From positions 22,219,926-22,283,925 of the forward strand of contig OY998177.1 of NCBI GenBank assembly GCA_963921935.1: a stretch of 64,000 nucleotides of DNA, given 5' to 3'. Positions 1 to 10,490 of this stretch are shown here, piece after piece (positions within the stretch are counted from its first letter, which is position 1; each line of letters opens with the position of its first letter). Made by a program: the position numbers and the translations under genes. Source of the stretch: Galeruca laticollis (lineage: Eukaryota > Arthropoda > Insecta > Coleoptera > Chrysomelidae). The notes beneath the pieces are model-generated. The model had not been told where the DNA came from. It ran no database searches and was given only the letters and a program-made list of their open reading frames with translations.

Positions 1-1135
1 CTATTCTTGACTCCTGAATTTTCGAATAATTCTTGTTGTATTCAGTACAACAGCTTTCTGCATGGGCCTGTACAAATTGGTATTTAATGCCAGTGTTTTG
101 AGGCTTTCATGTAGTTCCTTTGGGATCACAACAGTGGCGGACAAGACAACGGGTACAATGGTCACTTGGTTGAAATTCCACAGGTATCTGATTTCATCGG
201 CGAAGTCAGTGTACTTTGTTTTCTTTTCTTCGATACTGGTTATAATATTGTGGGTGTTAGGAACCGCTATGTCTATTTCGTATGCCTCCTTCTGTCTGTT
301 ATCTCTTACAACTATGTCTGGTTTGTTGCAGGGGATCCTCTAGTCTTTTATGATGGATCAGTCGTAGTAAGCTCTGATATGATCTTTCTGTACTACTGCA
401 GCTGGTTGATATTCGTAGTACGGTGTTTTATTGCTGCTTTCTATTATTCCCCAATTGTGGCATATTTCTTGGTGGATGAGCAGTGACTTGATTATGGCGG
501 TGTAAGTAATCATTCTGTGATAACATAGTGCATACTGCCGTGATGTGTTTGGATGGTTTGCGGCTGCTCCTTACATTTCCTACATCTGTCACACTTGGTT
601 CTTTGGCAATGTATTTCTGGTAATTTTTTGTGTGTATCACCTGATCCTGTATGGCTATTAGGATGCCCTCCGTTTCTTGGATTACTTCGCCTGTCCTTAA
701 CCATTCGTTCGACGCTTGCTTGTCGACATGGGGTAGGTCGAGGTCGTGCGGGTGTCGCCCATGAAGGGCCTTGCCTTTCGATTCATTCCTTTTCTGCTCT
801 ATACTAGTCATGAGTTCATTGCCTCGTACTTCTTCATTGGATAGGTTCAGTGCTGTATATCCTCTATCTCTCGTGCATGCAAGTTGGTGTAACGATGATG
901 TTTCTTTTCTTTCGTGGAAGTATGATCTCCTCATTTTGATTTGGTTGTTGTGCAGGTTTTTGATGTCTATTAAACCTCGGCGTCCTTCTTTCCTTGGAAG
1001 TGTCATTCTCATTGTACTGGATTTGGGGTGGTATTGTTTGTGCTCTGTTAGCGTTGTTCTTGTTTTTCGCATAATATTATCTAGGTCTGTTACTGTCCAG
1101 TTCATTACCCCAAATGAGAACGTAAGAATGGGCAT
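1..1135 (-). pseudogene. LINE C-terminus: zinc finger plus restriction-like endonuclease
   Basis: This is the C-terminal third of the RLE LINE. It begins with a conserved block (LTFSFGVMNWTVTDLD, then KALHGRHP and EGILIAIQDQVI). Next comes a zinc-finger remnant (CRKC, read in another frame around 560-600) and then the endonuclease. Reading 1-430 gives NKPDIVVRD followed by EIDIAVPNTHNI, the PD...D core of RLE enzymes. A stop near 350 and at least two frameshifts break it. The endonuclease nicks the chromosomal target in intact relatives. The PD...D core itself is preserved. Confidence 0.82.
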
Positions 1136-1177
1136 AGCTAGGGTGTTGAGAGCTTTGACTATGTTTTGGCTGTTCAG

Positions 1178-2126
1178 TTAGGTTTTACACAATTTGTTTA
1201 CTCTAGTCATATATTCTCTTGCTGATCTTAGGCTTAGATATTTGTAAAGCTCTTGTTGATCCATTTTTTCTATTATACCTCCATCTGCAAGTTGCATATT
1301 CCCTGTCTGGATCTTACCCTTTTCCATATGTATTGTTCTACATTTATCTAACCCAAATCTCATACATATGTCATTAGATAACTCTTCCACTATTATCAAT
1401 CAGTTCTGTGAGTTTGTTTTGTGATGATGCGTAGAGTTTCAGGTCGTCCATGTATATTTGGTACGAGATGAAGTGTTTTCTTTGGTTGACTTTCAGTATG
1501 TATCCTATTCCTGTTCGGTTCAATTGTTTAGAGAGCGGGTTTAGTGCCATACAAAACAGTAAAGGACTCAACGCGCCTCCTTGATAGATGCCTCTGGTGA
1601 TGTGTATTTCAGGAATAGCTGTTGCACTCGCCGTTATCTGTACGTCAGTTCTCCAATTATCTATGGTGTTCTTCAGGAATGTGATGAGTGTTGGGTGGAC
1701 TTTGTACAGTTCCAGCACTTTTATCAACGAAGGGTGCGGCACCAAGTCGTCTGCTTTCTGGTAGCAGGACAATTTGCGGTTCTTCTTCTTGACTTCATTG
1801 AGTAGTATAGAATCTATCACAAGTTGTTCTTTGCAGCCCTTCGTCCCTTTTCGGCATCCTTTCTGTTCTCCAGTCATTATTCCTTGATCTTCTAAATGTG
1901 CACTAATGATTCTTGTGATGCAGGAGGTGATAATCTTATGTCCGGTTTGGAGGCATGTGATTGGACGATATTTGGAATTATTGATGAATTTCACTAGTTG
2001 TTTGTGGGTAGAGGTCAATTTTTTGTACCAAAAATTGTGGATCTTATCACTTCCTGTGCTTTTCCAACTGTGGGTATCTCGGGTTACTTCAGCGACAATA
2101 GTTTCTCTAATAGCTGATTCTTCCAT
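1178..2126 (-). pseudogene. LINE reverse transcriptase domain
   Basis: Reverse transcriptase fingers and palm of the RLE LINE. The first segment (2126 to 1374) has the fingers block around SKYRPITCLQTGHKI and the palm blocks GALSPLLFCMALNPLS and YMDDLKLYA. The second segment (1399 to 1178) continues with FGLDKCRT and an ELYKYL block after a frameshift. The catalytic aspartate pair is intact, so the frameshifts rather than the active site disable the protein. Confidence 0.88.
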
Positions 2127-2468
2127 TTGCGTTATGCTGCTGCTCTCTTCTATTTCTTTGCGTGACCAGTTTGAATTCGTTTGACACTTTTCATTCTATT
2201 TCCATATCTGAGACAAGTACGATATTATTTGATCCTGATTGGGTGGGTTTTCTATTACCGTTTCAGTGTTTCCTCCTCCCGTTTCTTTTTTCAATGTTCT
2301 ATAGAACTTATTTTAGTTGTTATTGAATTCTCTGTTCTGTTGTTTCCTCTTGTTGCTTTTTGAGTACCTTCTGAGTCGTGCACTGAACATAGTTAGTTTT
2401 TGTTGGAGTGTTTCAAGAAAGTCGTTGGGTACAGTATTCGGTACATCTCTTTGTGAGTGGATCCTATA

Positions 2469-3110
2469 CTACTCGAATATCTTTTGAACTTTTTTCCTCA
2501 GTTTTGTACTAGGAGTTCCATTCTCAAATTCCCTTAATCTTGCTATTTCTGCTCGCTTTATCTCAATTTTTCTCATTAGTCTTTTCTTCCACGGCGGTAT
2601 GTGTGTATTGCCTGCTTTCCTTCGGTTTTGCTCTTGTAATTTGGCTCCATTGGCTTCCGTGGCGGTGAATGCTGCGCAGTAGATAAGATCGTGGAGCTCA
2701 TTGTAGGAATCAATATCTAGTAGGGGTGGTAGTACTTGCTTGTTCATAATATCGACTATGTGAGCAAACTTTATGATGTTTTCTGTTTTGGTAGTCCTAT
2801 GGTCTTTTTGTATGGTCAATACCTCCAAACTTTTGTTTCGCAGTTCTGAATAGTGTCTTTAGCTGTTCGGCAAGCCTGCTAATATTACTTTGTTCTTCTT
2901 GTGAAACGGGCCTTGTTTTGTCCAATGTTTCCGTTGTTTCAGTGTTGTGTATTTCAGGTTGTGTGACTGTTTCTGTATCCTCCATTATTAGTTCGGAGCA
3001 TGTGTTTATGGTTTCCGTGTTTCCAGACCCAAGGTTTGGTTAACTGGGTTTTAGTTGACTAGGGTTTAATTGTCTAGGATTTAGTTGACCAGGGTTTATT
3101 TCGATTTGAT
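2469..3110 (-). pseudogene. LINE N-terminal region with peptide repeats
   Basis: N-terminal, charged region of the RLE LINE protein, with a WKKRLMRKIEIKRAEIARL helix (2828-2469) and an acidic stretch starting with a methionine at 2985. Translation stays meaningful upstream of that methionine to about 3130. There the DNA at 3033-3100 contains an imperfect ~19-bp tandem repeat encoding repeats of the type QLNP(R/S). The true start may therefore lie upstream of 2985. A stop follows the last repeat. Confidence 0.6.
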
Positions 3111-3379
3111 CATTATCATTTGATTGTCTGGATTGCAGTTAGTGTATACAAGTGACCAATTTTATAATTGGATATTTTTCAAGGTGTCTTACAGATGCGG
3201 AATAGTTAATTTTAATCTTTAAAACCGTTAATTTTTCCTGGTTCCTAAGTGTCTTGCTTTACAATACTATCCTCTTCATTCCACGGATATAAATTTAAAC
3301 AAGTCAGAGAACTACAATGAGTGAAGACAATCATGCATCACAAGAAATAAACAATATATAGTGGAAACAGATGTCTCTC

Positions 3380-3800
3380 TACTCTACAAAATCTTATTAA
3401 ATCGAAACACCTGACAAGACAAATAAAGATCAATTTATATAAAACAGTTATAAAACCAGTGAGGCTGCGGAATATAGACCATAACATTGTAAAAACGAAG
3501 AGCGATTGCCAGTTTGGGAAAGGAAAGTGACAAGGAAACTTTTTGGCTGATGCTTGAGGAAACGACACAATAAAATAAAGACCAACAAATATGTAGAACA
3601 TTTATTCGGGAATACCAATGTAGTAAAAGGATACTCCAGTGGGCAGGTCACGTCAAAAGACTTCCTGGCGACAGGACAACAAGACTCGTATGGGAAGGAG
3701 CCCCAACTGGGAAAAGAGCACTTGAGAGACGACTACGTGGGGGGCGAGACAATATAACAAAGGATCTCGAAGAACGAAATAGATAGAGACATATTATGAA
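3380..3800 (+). pseudogene. LINE ORF2 C-terminal fragment (RTE-like)
   Basis: Short remnant of an endonuclease/reverse-transcriptase LINE on the plus strand. Recognisable pieces are INLYKTVIKPV, the start of the thumb region (3430-3460), and QWAGHVKRLPGDR followed by a glycine/arginine-rich tail (3640-3780). This matches the C-terminal block typical of RTE-like insect ORF2 proteins. Several frameshifts are present and no reverse-transcriptase active site remains. Confidence 0.7.
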
Positions 3801-4600
3801 GTTGGGTGAGATCCCCCAGAGTTGTAACACCATGGAGATATATGCACCCTCTGTTTCGAGTGGCTTCTATGCTTCTGCTTCTTCTAGTTTGTGGCTGAGT
3901 TGATCGTTTGTAGAAGTGTTGGAAATTTTAATGAAAAAGTGGGTATATTAGCCTAGCAGAGGAGCCAGGTTTTGCGGTGGAATTTTAAAAAGTGTGATGT
4001 CCGTAACACTATGCGTGAACACTTGTTTTGAAGCGATCGAACATGTTATTTGAACACAAACTAACTTCTCTCTTTACTTAAAAAGAAACTAGAGATAATC
4101 ATAAATCCGAGTACGGGCTACTCCAGTAGTTAATGTGTCTCAAATTCTACTATTATTTTAACTCTGATTGTTCGCGTCATTCCGTCGAAATCTACCTCAA
4201 AAATATAACAGATCAAATTTAGCGAATCAATTAAAACGTCCCATAATGAAGTTAAATATGTGAATATGCAGAAGAATCAATAATAAAAAAAATAGCAGTT
4301 GGTAGATGTGGTGACTGCTATCAATCTAGTTTTGTGAGACTTCTACAGTGTTGAGAAGAAAAGCTTTAAAAATGTGTTTGTACATCTATGTATGATGTTA
4401 TGGACCCTGGGCGAAATTTCTATGGCAGCGCCCTTCAATTGCAATTCAAATTCTAACTCATACGAAAAAAAGGACTATATATATGAAGAAATAACTATTG
4501 TTCGCAATGTAAAAAGACTTCCCATACACGGTACACACTACTCCTCCGTTATGCGATACTGATCTAAGACAAACCTGCACACACACTATAATAGTAGAGC
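3800..4600. other. no recognised gene
   Basis: Low-GC sequence with short open frames only. A 62-codon frame at 4374-4562 has no family resemblance that I recognise. It lies just upstream of the mariner fragment and could be an eroded part of it. Confidence 0.4.
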
Positions 4601-5095
4601 TCAGTATCCTCAAAAGTTATATGTTTGGGCTGGAATAGGTATTAACTGAACATTTGATTGGACCATTTTTTATTGTCAGCAATTTAACCAGACAAAAATA
4701 TTTGAATATGGTGCAGAATCGAAATTACACCTGCCATCATACAATTAGGTGTCAATGTTATTTGGTACCAACATGACGGTTGTGCATCACATCATTACCG
4801 ATTAGTAATTAATAATTTGAATACATTATTTTCCAATCGGAAAATCTTCACGAATGGTAACATTTTATGGCCTGCTAGATCCCCAGATTTGGCACCCAAC
4901 GATTTATTTTTCTAGGGTTATGCTAATTCGAGAATTTATAGATTCCAAGAGAACAGGACCAATTCCCTAAATGAACCTAGTCAACAAATTCTACAAGCCT
5001 GTATGGAGATAACCCCTGAAATACTCACCCATGATTGTCGAGAATTTTATAACCGTTTGGATATTGTTTATCTCAAGACGGTGGTATACTCGATC
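4600..5095 (+). pseudogene. Tc1/mariner-type transposase fragment
   Basis: C-terminal half of a DDE transposase, read in several frames. Pieces in order are PQKLYVWAGI (about 4608), an IGPFF-type strand, WYQHDGCASHHYR (about 4760-4800) carrying the second catalytic aspartate, and WPARSPDLAPNDLFF (about 4870-4915), which contains the third acidic position. Then comes LTHDCREFYNRLDIV at the C-terminus. A TAG replaces the conserved tryptophan after FF. It resembles the insect transposases with a DUF4817 N-terminus but is a different lineage from the copy at 37952-40445. No terminal repeats were found. Confidence 0.8.
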
Positions 5096-5099
5096 ATTT

Positions 5100-5905
5100 C
5101 ATTTGAATCCATTTGACCTTCATTAAAAAATTTTATTTTATATTTTTATTATCAGCATCTTCAGTTCATTTTAAAATATTTTTATTGGAATTAAATTGAT
5201 TTTAATATCAATTTCAAAAGCATATTTTAATTCGTACTTTGTGTGTTTACCTAAAGAAGTCGTTTTTCATTTGAAACCAGTAAACGCAAAAAATGACAAA
5301 AAATCCAAACACTGACTGAGTTCGACGATCTGTTTCCACGTCGCCGAATCTCAGAAAGTGAAATTGTTAACCATTTCCATACTGAAAAGACTAGTAAACA
5401 CTATTTCAGATTATTCAATTTGAAATGTTGTTACAACCTCTCGAATTATCATAATTAAAAGTTTCTTATTACTATTGCATATTAAATCGAACGGGCATGT
5501 GCAAAATAATGACCAAACACGAAACGTAGCCCCGATACTGTCAGTCCCCCTAGAGATACAAAAATAATAATAATAATCTTTTTTCAATAAATACAAATTC
5601 AACGCAGTATCTTACAATAAAATAAAATGAATAAAGCTAATGAGCGAAAAGTGTTGTTCCACTTGTTTCGCATAAATATAAAGAGGTTTATAAGAATTCT
5701 TACATACATTACACAAATATATACTTATAAGTAGTTCCTGAAAATAGAGATGATAATATAACATACTTCTAAACAATAAACAATGGAGATAAAAATAAAT
5801 ACATGATATATAGAATAACAATTGATGAAATTAACTGTCTCGACCCTTACTTCGTGGAATCTACTCATATTATTGTTTTAAATGAAACTCACGATTTCTA
5901 GTTGA
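5100..5905. other. no recognised gene
   Basis: AT-rich sequence without a convincing coding frame. It separates the mariner fragment from the palindrome at 5908. Confidence 0.35.
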
Positions 5906-5940
5906 TACCACAATATAATAAAAATTGTTGAAAATTCTAA

Positions 5941-5990
5941 AAAATTGACAATTGTTTCGATAAATAAATACCATCGTCAGAATGACAGAA
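5941..5990 (-). ncRNA. hammerhead-ribozyme-like core, minus arm
   Basis: On the minus strand the sequence has CTGACGA (5980-5974), matching the CUGANGA core. A weak stem II follows (GGTA pairing with TATC, one G-U), then GAAAC ending near 5954, and GTC (5949-5947) as the cleavage triplet after a four-base loop. That gives the very short stem III reported for ribozymes of Penelope-like elements. ATT before the core pairs with AAT after the triplet to start stem I. Activity is inferred. Confidence 0.5.
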
Positions 5991-5994
5991 GTTA

Positions 5995-6046
5995 CTTCTG
6001 TCATTTTGACGATGATATTTATTTATAGAAACAATTGTCAATTTTT
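5995..6046 (+). ncRNA. hammerhead-ribozyme-like core, plus arm (degenerate)
   Basis: Mirror copy of the minus-arm motif. TTGACGA (6006-6012) replaces CTGACGA, GAAAC is at 6028-6032 and GTC at 6037-6039. The changed first core base would be expected to abolish or strongly reduce cleavage. Confidence 0.4.
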
Positions 6047-6432
6047 TAGAACTTTCAACCATTTTTATTATATTGTTAGTTTCTCCTCATTTATGCAAGC
6101 AGCACACTGTAACATATGAGGATCATGATTTGTTCAGCTTATGTAAGTATCGAATTGGCGATGAATTAATTGTCTTTGATTGTCAAGAATGAATTTTTTC
6201 AATGCATTTTTAAATTGCCGTGAATATATACATGTTTTAATTCGTTCAGATAAATTATTATAAAATTTTGGTGGCAAGAAATTGAAAGAACGTTGTGTTA
6301 CTGTTTTCATCATAAAGTGAACTGGGTGTTGATTTCGATTTCGTGTATTGTATGGATGATTATCTACTAATGCTGTTTGTTTTGTGGTGTGATATTTTAT
6401 GAGTGTGTGAAAGAAGTATAGTTATCTGGTGT

Positions 6433-7920
6433 TCATAATTTTTGTGTGTAGGTACAGTTGTACTGTCGATCTTTAGGAAAAATTAGTTTGAGAAAACGTT
6501 TCTGACATATTTTTAAAAGGTGTATGTAGGTTTTCGCTGCAGCTCCCCATCCTAGTATTCCATAGCGGAGATGGCTTTCCGCTAGTGCGTAGTATAGTAT
6601 TTTTAGGAGGTGGGTTGGTAAAATGTATCTGAATTTGTATAAAATAATTTGTAGTTTTTTGATGATATATTTAATGTGAGAGTCCCACTTTAAATGTGAA
6701 TCAATGATGACTCCCGGATAATTAATTTTATTAATCGATGAAATATGATAGGCCTTGTCATTTATATTTACAGTTAAGTTATCGAAAATCGGTAATCCAG
6801 TTCTGTTACAGCTAAAAGGGACGTAGTTCGTTTTTTCTAAGTTCACTGTAAGTAATTTTCTATCTAAAAAAAATTCTATTTTACTAAAATCGTTTTGGGA
6901 TTTTTCTTTTAGTTCTTCCCAAGTGTATAGTGTATTGCCGTATCATCAGCGAAACCAAGAATGAAACCATCACTTTCAAGAGAATATAATTCATTCACAT
7001 AAATATTGGAGAGAATCGGCCCTAATATTGTACCTTGTGGTATTCCGAATTCAATTTTCCTTGTCTCGCTAATGACTGACCGAATTTTACTCCCTGGTAT
7101 CTATTTGATAAGTAGTTTTCGAACAGCTTCAGACTTTGTCCTCTCATACCTATGTTTTTTTCAAGTGATTTCAAAAGCAAATTCTGGTGAACCGTGTCGA
7201 ATGCTTTGGAAAGATCTATTAAAACGCAAAGACACGGATTACTATCATTTAGTGCTGTGGTTATTCTTGATGTCAAGGTTAATATCGCATCCTCGGTAGA
7301 TTTCTTCTCTCTAAAACCAAATTGATTATTAGAGATTATATTATATTTCTCCAGGAAAGAATATTAACGATTTTTCAAAACCTTTTCGAAAATTTTGGAG
7401 ATGTGTGTTATCAGAGAAATAGGGCGATAATTTGTGATAATGGTTCTGTCTCCGTTTTGTATAGCCGGATTATGAGTGACTCTTTAAAGTCTGACGGTCA
7501 TATTCCTGATTCGAAACATCTGTTGATAAGGTTTTTTAAGGGGTCCAGAATATGATTTGCAACTGATTTGAGGGTTTCTGTTTTGATGTTGTTTGTAGCA
7601 GCAACTTTTTTTTATTTCCAGTTCCTGAATTATACTGCGCAGCTCTTTAGAATCTATTGGAAGAAGAATTCACGGATTTATTTGCTAGTGTATAGATTGT
7701 GTTCTGCTTATCTTGTTTGCCAGTGTTTTTCCAATGGATGCAAACACTCAGTTAAATTCATTGGTAATATCTTTTTTGTCGGTTATACCTTGACCAGTAT
7801 TATTTTCAACAGCGTCTATGTATATTTTTTTTACTACATTCCATCATTTTTTTCAATCCTTATTGTTGTTTTTCATGTGTCTATTGTAATATTTTCGTTT
7901 AGTAATCTTAATTAAGGAGG
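6433..7920 (-). pseudogene. jockey-like LINE ORF2, 5'-truncated
   Basis: Reverse transcriptase and C-terminus of a non-LTR retrotransposon on the minus strand. Upstream (7900-7300) are a linker and the finger region (FESGI, then IIALFL). The palm follows with CVLIDLSKAFDTVHQ (7276-7022) and FADDTAIHY (about 6945). The C-terminal part is VNLEKTNYVPFSC through LKWDSHIKYIIKKL and YALAESHLRYGILGWG (6846-6433). Frameshifts and stops at several places break the frame. No endonuclease domain was found, as expected for a 5'-truncated copy. About 350 bp downstream to the palindrome is probably its 3' UTR. Confidence 0.85.
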
Positions 7921-9200
7921 TCAACATGTTTTTGTAGTGGTTATATTGCAGTTTCAATTGTAAGTAACACATCCATCAACCTTGGGTGTTAGTTCTACTT
8001 ACTTTATGCACTATTTTTTCTCAATAATCAATAATAAATTGATTATTCATGTGTTTTCTTATTCTCATTCACATCATAATTCCATTGAATGCCATAAAGA
8101 ATAAATAAGTTAAAGAAATGCAATATTTAAATGATTGCAAAGGACACATAATTTAATGTTTTTTCATTTCACATTTTGACTGAACTACAAGTACAATATT
8201 GAAAGTGTTCCATCTCTTCAGTTAAAATACACATTCTATAATATGATACTTCTTTCGTATGTTGAAGGAAACAGTGATACACTGAATATACTTGTTACTT
8301 TCTAATACATTGTCGCTAAAGGACTGTCATAATTTGCATGTGACTAAAGAGTATTCCTAGTATTGTATAACCAGGATTGTAACGCCAGGAGATAAATATA
8401 TTCTCTTCCAATGTACAGTCATCTTGTACAATATAAACTTCTCACGATCGACTTGTATTATACAAGTGCAACCAGTATTCAACAATCTTACTCATTTTTG
8501 CTGTTACGCACCTCATATAAATCAAAATCGAGAATTTATCACAAATCCACCCAAAATAATCGATTAACTATTTTTGGTCTTGTACAGATTTTAATTATCT
8601 GTTTTACTGAATTTGATGCTTAATTTCTATAATTTCACCAACCTTTCTACAATAATATCAAGTTTATGTGCTTTCTCGCTACTCTACACTATATCATATC
8701 TCTTTTAATGATTATTATTCACGTTTTCATTAGTAGAACCTTCATATAATATCTAAAATATCACTGCGCAGTGTCTGACCCTAATAAAACTTCACAAGTT
8801 AACTGAGTAAAATTGAAATCGTTCGGTGAGGATTATTAATCAGAATTAGTTTCTATTTATTTGACACCCCTTCTCGTTTTTATCAAATTAGGAAATGCAG
8901 ACATATATACGCATAACGCTTAGGATAGTCACTTTGCTAATGGGCTCTCGACCTGTGTTGATATAAAATATTTTATTTCTTGTAGCAAAACTTTAATTTT
9001 TAACCAATTCATTTACTGATAATGTTCTTGATGTGTAGCGATATTTCATTTTAAAACTTTCTTATTATTATTCACATCTTTGACTGAACCGTAACTAATA
9101 TCGGTGTGTGCGTTTTTCAAATGAACACAAGTGTCCACATTCTAGTTGGTAGTCTGACATAAAAAAAGAGTAGTATTTTCTGAGGAATTTGGGTAAGTAC
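7920..9200. other. no recognised gene
   Basis: AT-rich DNA with short frames that match no family known to me. It lies between the truncated LINE and the IS630-type transposase and may contain the left terminal repeat of the latter, but I could not pair it with a right end. Confidence 0.35.
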
Positions 9201-10040
9201 AGCAATTATAATTTTAGAATAAAATGAAACATTTACAATGCGGCGTCTTTTGGAAATATCGAGTTCAGTCCAAAATAATTGTGTGTTGCCACGACGAAAC
9301 TTTAAATAAATAATCGTGATAGAAGTGAAACAGGATTCGACGACATTTAAAACAAGAGACACGGGAAATATGTTTCAAGATGTATAAGAATCTACGGGAA
9401 AAGTTTGGTTTCAATGAAGAAACAGAACCAATGCAAGCAGTATCTGATTTGACAGAAATTCACATGTCAAATATACGTAAAATAGACAAGAATGGGCTTT
9501 ATGAACCAAGAAGCGAAGTGATAAGGAATTGGTCGAACCTTTAGATGTGTCTGTGATAAAATTATCAGAAACCACCATATATGACTGTTACAAAAGAAAT
9601 TAGTTACCTACGATTGAAATAAAAAGAAATAAATTGACAAATGCCGGCCGTAATGCAAATGCCTGTACGAAGACTATTGGAAACTGGATTGAAAAATAGG
9701 GATTAAAATTCAAAACGATTGATAAACGTCAAACAGTCATAGTTAGCAGCAGAATAGTGGATATGCGGTATACATACGTGGAACAAGTAACTAAGTATAG
9801 ATAAGAAAACAGGCTTATTGTCTATTTGGACGAAACTTGGTATGATACAGTTAAAAAATGATGGACTGATGGGTTAAACGTTTGTATGCCAACAATGCCT
9901 GCAAACATAGGGTCTAGACTTATTATTGTGCATTTCAACGGAAGTGAAGGATGGGTTCGAATTACCTTCAAAATATGTGGACTAAAAATGGAAGATTGCA
10001 ACGTTGCCTATCATAAGAACATAGTTTGAATTCACATTGA
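9200..10040 (+). pseudogene. IS630/Tc1-type transposase, 5' half
   Basis: N-terminal half of a DDE transposase of the insect IS630/Tc1 type. The helix-turn-helix part reads MYKNLREKFGFNEETEP (from 9379). Before it, an ATG near 9238 opens a short arginine-rich stretch that may be the start. The first catalytic segment is LIVYLDETWYDTVKK (about 9808-9856), followed by a strand with GSRLIIVHFNGSEGWV. Coding stops near AYHKN at about 10020, where a LINE interrupts it. The rest resumes at 14233. Several internal stops show decay independent of the insertion. Confidence 0.78.
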
Positions 10041-10490
10041 TCCCAAACTTATTATTATTATTATGCTTTATTTATCATAGATAATGTTAACAATGAACAA
10101 TAAAAACAACGAAGTACATACTTTATAAGCCAGATGATCAAAAAACAACTAGACAAAAAGAAAAAACGAAAAACAAATCTGCAAGCTACAAGATACAAGC
10201 ATAAAAATATCCAGGATATAAGCACAAAACATAATTAGAAATAGAAATGTACAATTAGTTATATCAATAAAATAGTATAAGCGAATAAACAAACGAACTG
10301 TACCAAAATTAAACAGAAACATGTATAAAGCAACGATGAAATAAAGTAATATCTAATACGAATAAAATATAAAATAAAACATGCAAAAAATAAAATATAA
10401 AATCAAAATTAAAAATATAAAATAAACCTAAAAATGTATATTATATACATGCCAATAAATAAATGTGAATATAAACATGAATATGAACCA

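Larger units (their letters stand above)
1..3140 (-). mobile_element. RLE-type LINE (R4/Dong- or R2-like), degenerate
   Basis: A non-LTR retrotransposon that copies itself by target-primed reverse transcription. On the minus strand one protein can be followed through several frames: an N-terminal region, a reverse transcriptase, a zinc finger and a restriction-like endonuclease (RLE). The single-ORF layout with a C-terminal RLE is that of the R2/R4/NeSL group. The YMDDLKLYA active site and the RGIYQGGALSPLLF block resemble R4/Dong-type elements, but the clade is inferred. The reading frame closes with TAG at positions 3-1, so the 3' UTR lies outside the window. At least five frame changes and stops make it a pseudogene. 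Confidence 0.85.
5908..6076. repeat. 169-bp near-perfect palindrome
   Basis: Two arms of about 85 bp (5908-5993 and 5995-6076) are inverted copies with only a few mismatches and a single central base at 5994. The arms carry no gene. Each arm contains, in its own orientation, a hammerhead-like core (separate entries). The same sequence recurs in degraded form near 30500. The likely origin is an inverted pair of Penelope-like terminal repeats, inferred from similarity of layout to the element at 41053-45521. Confidence 0.85.
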
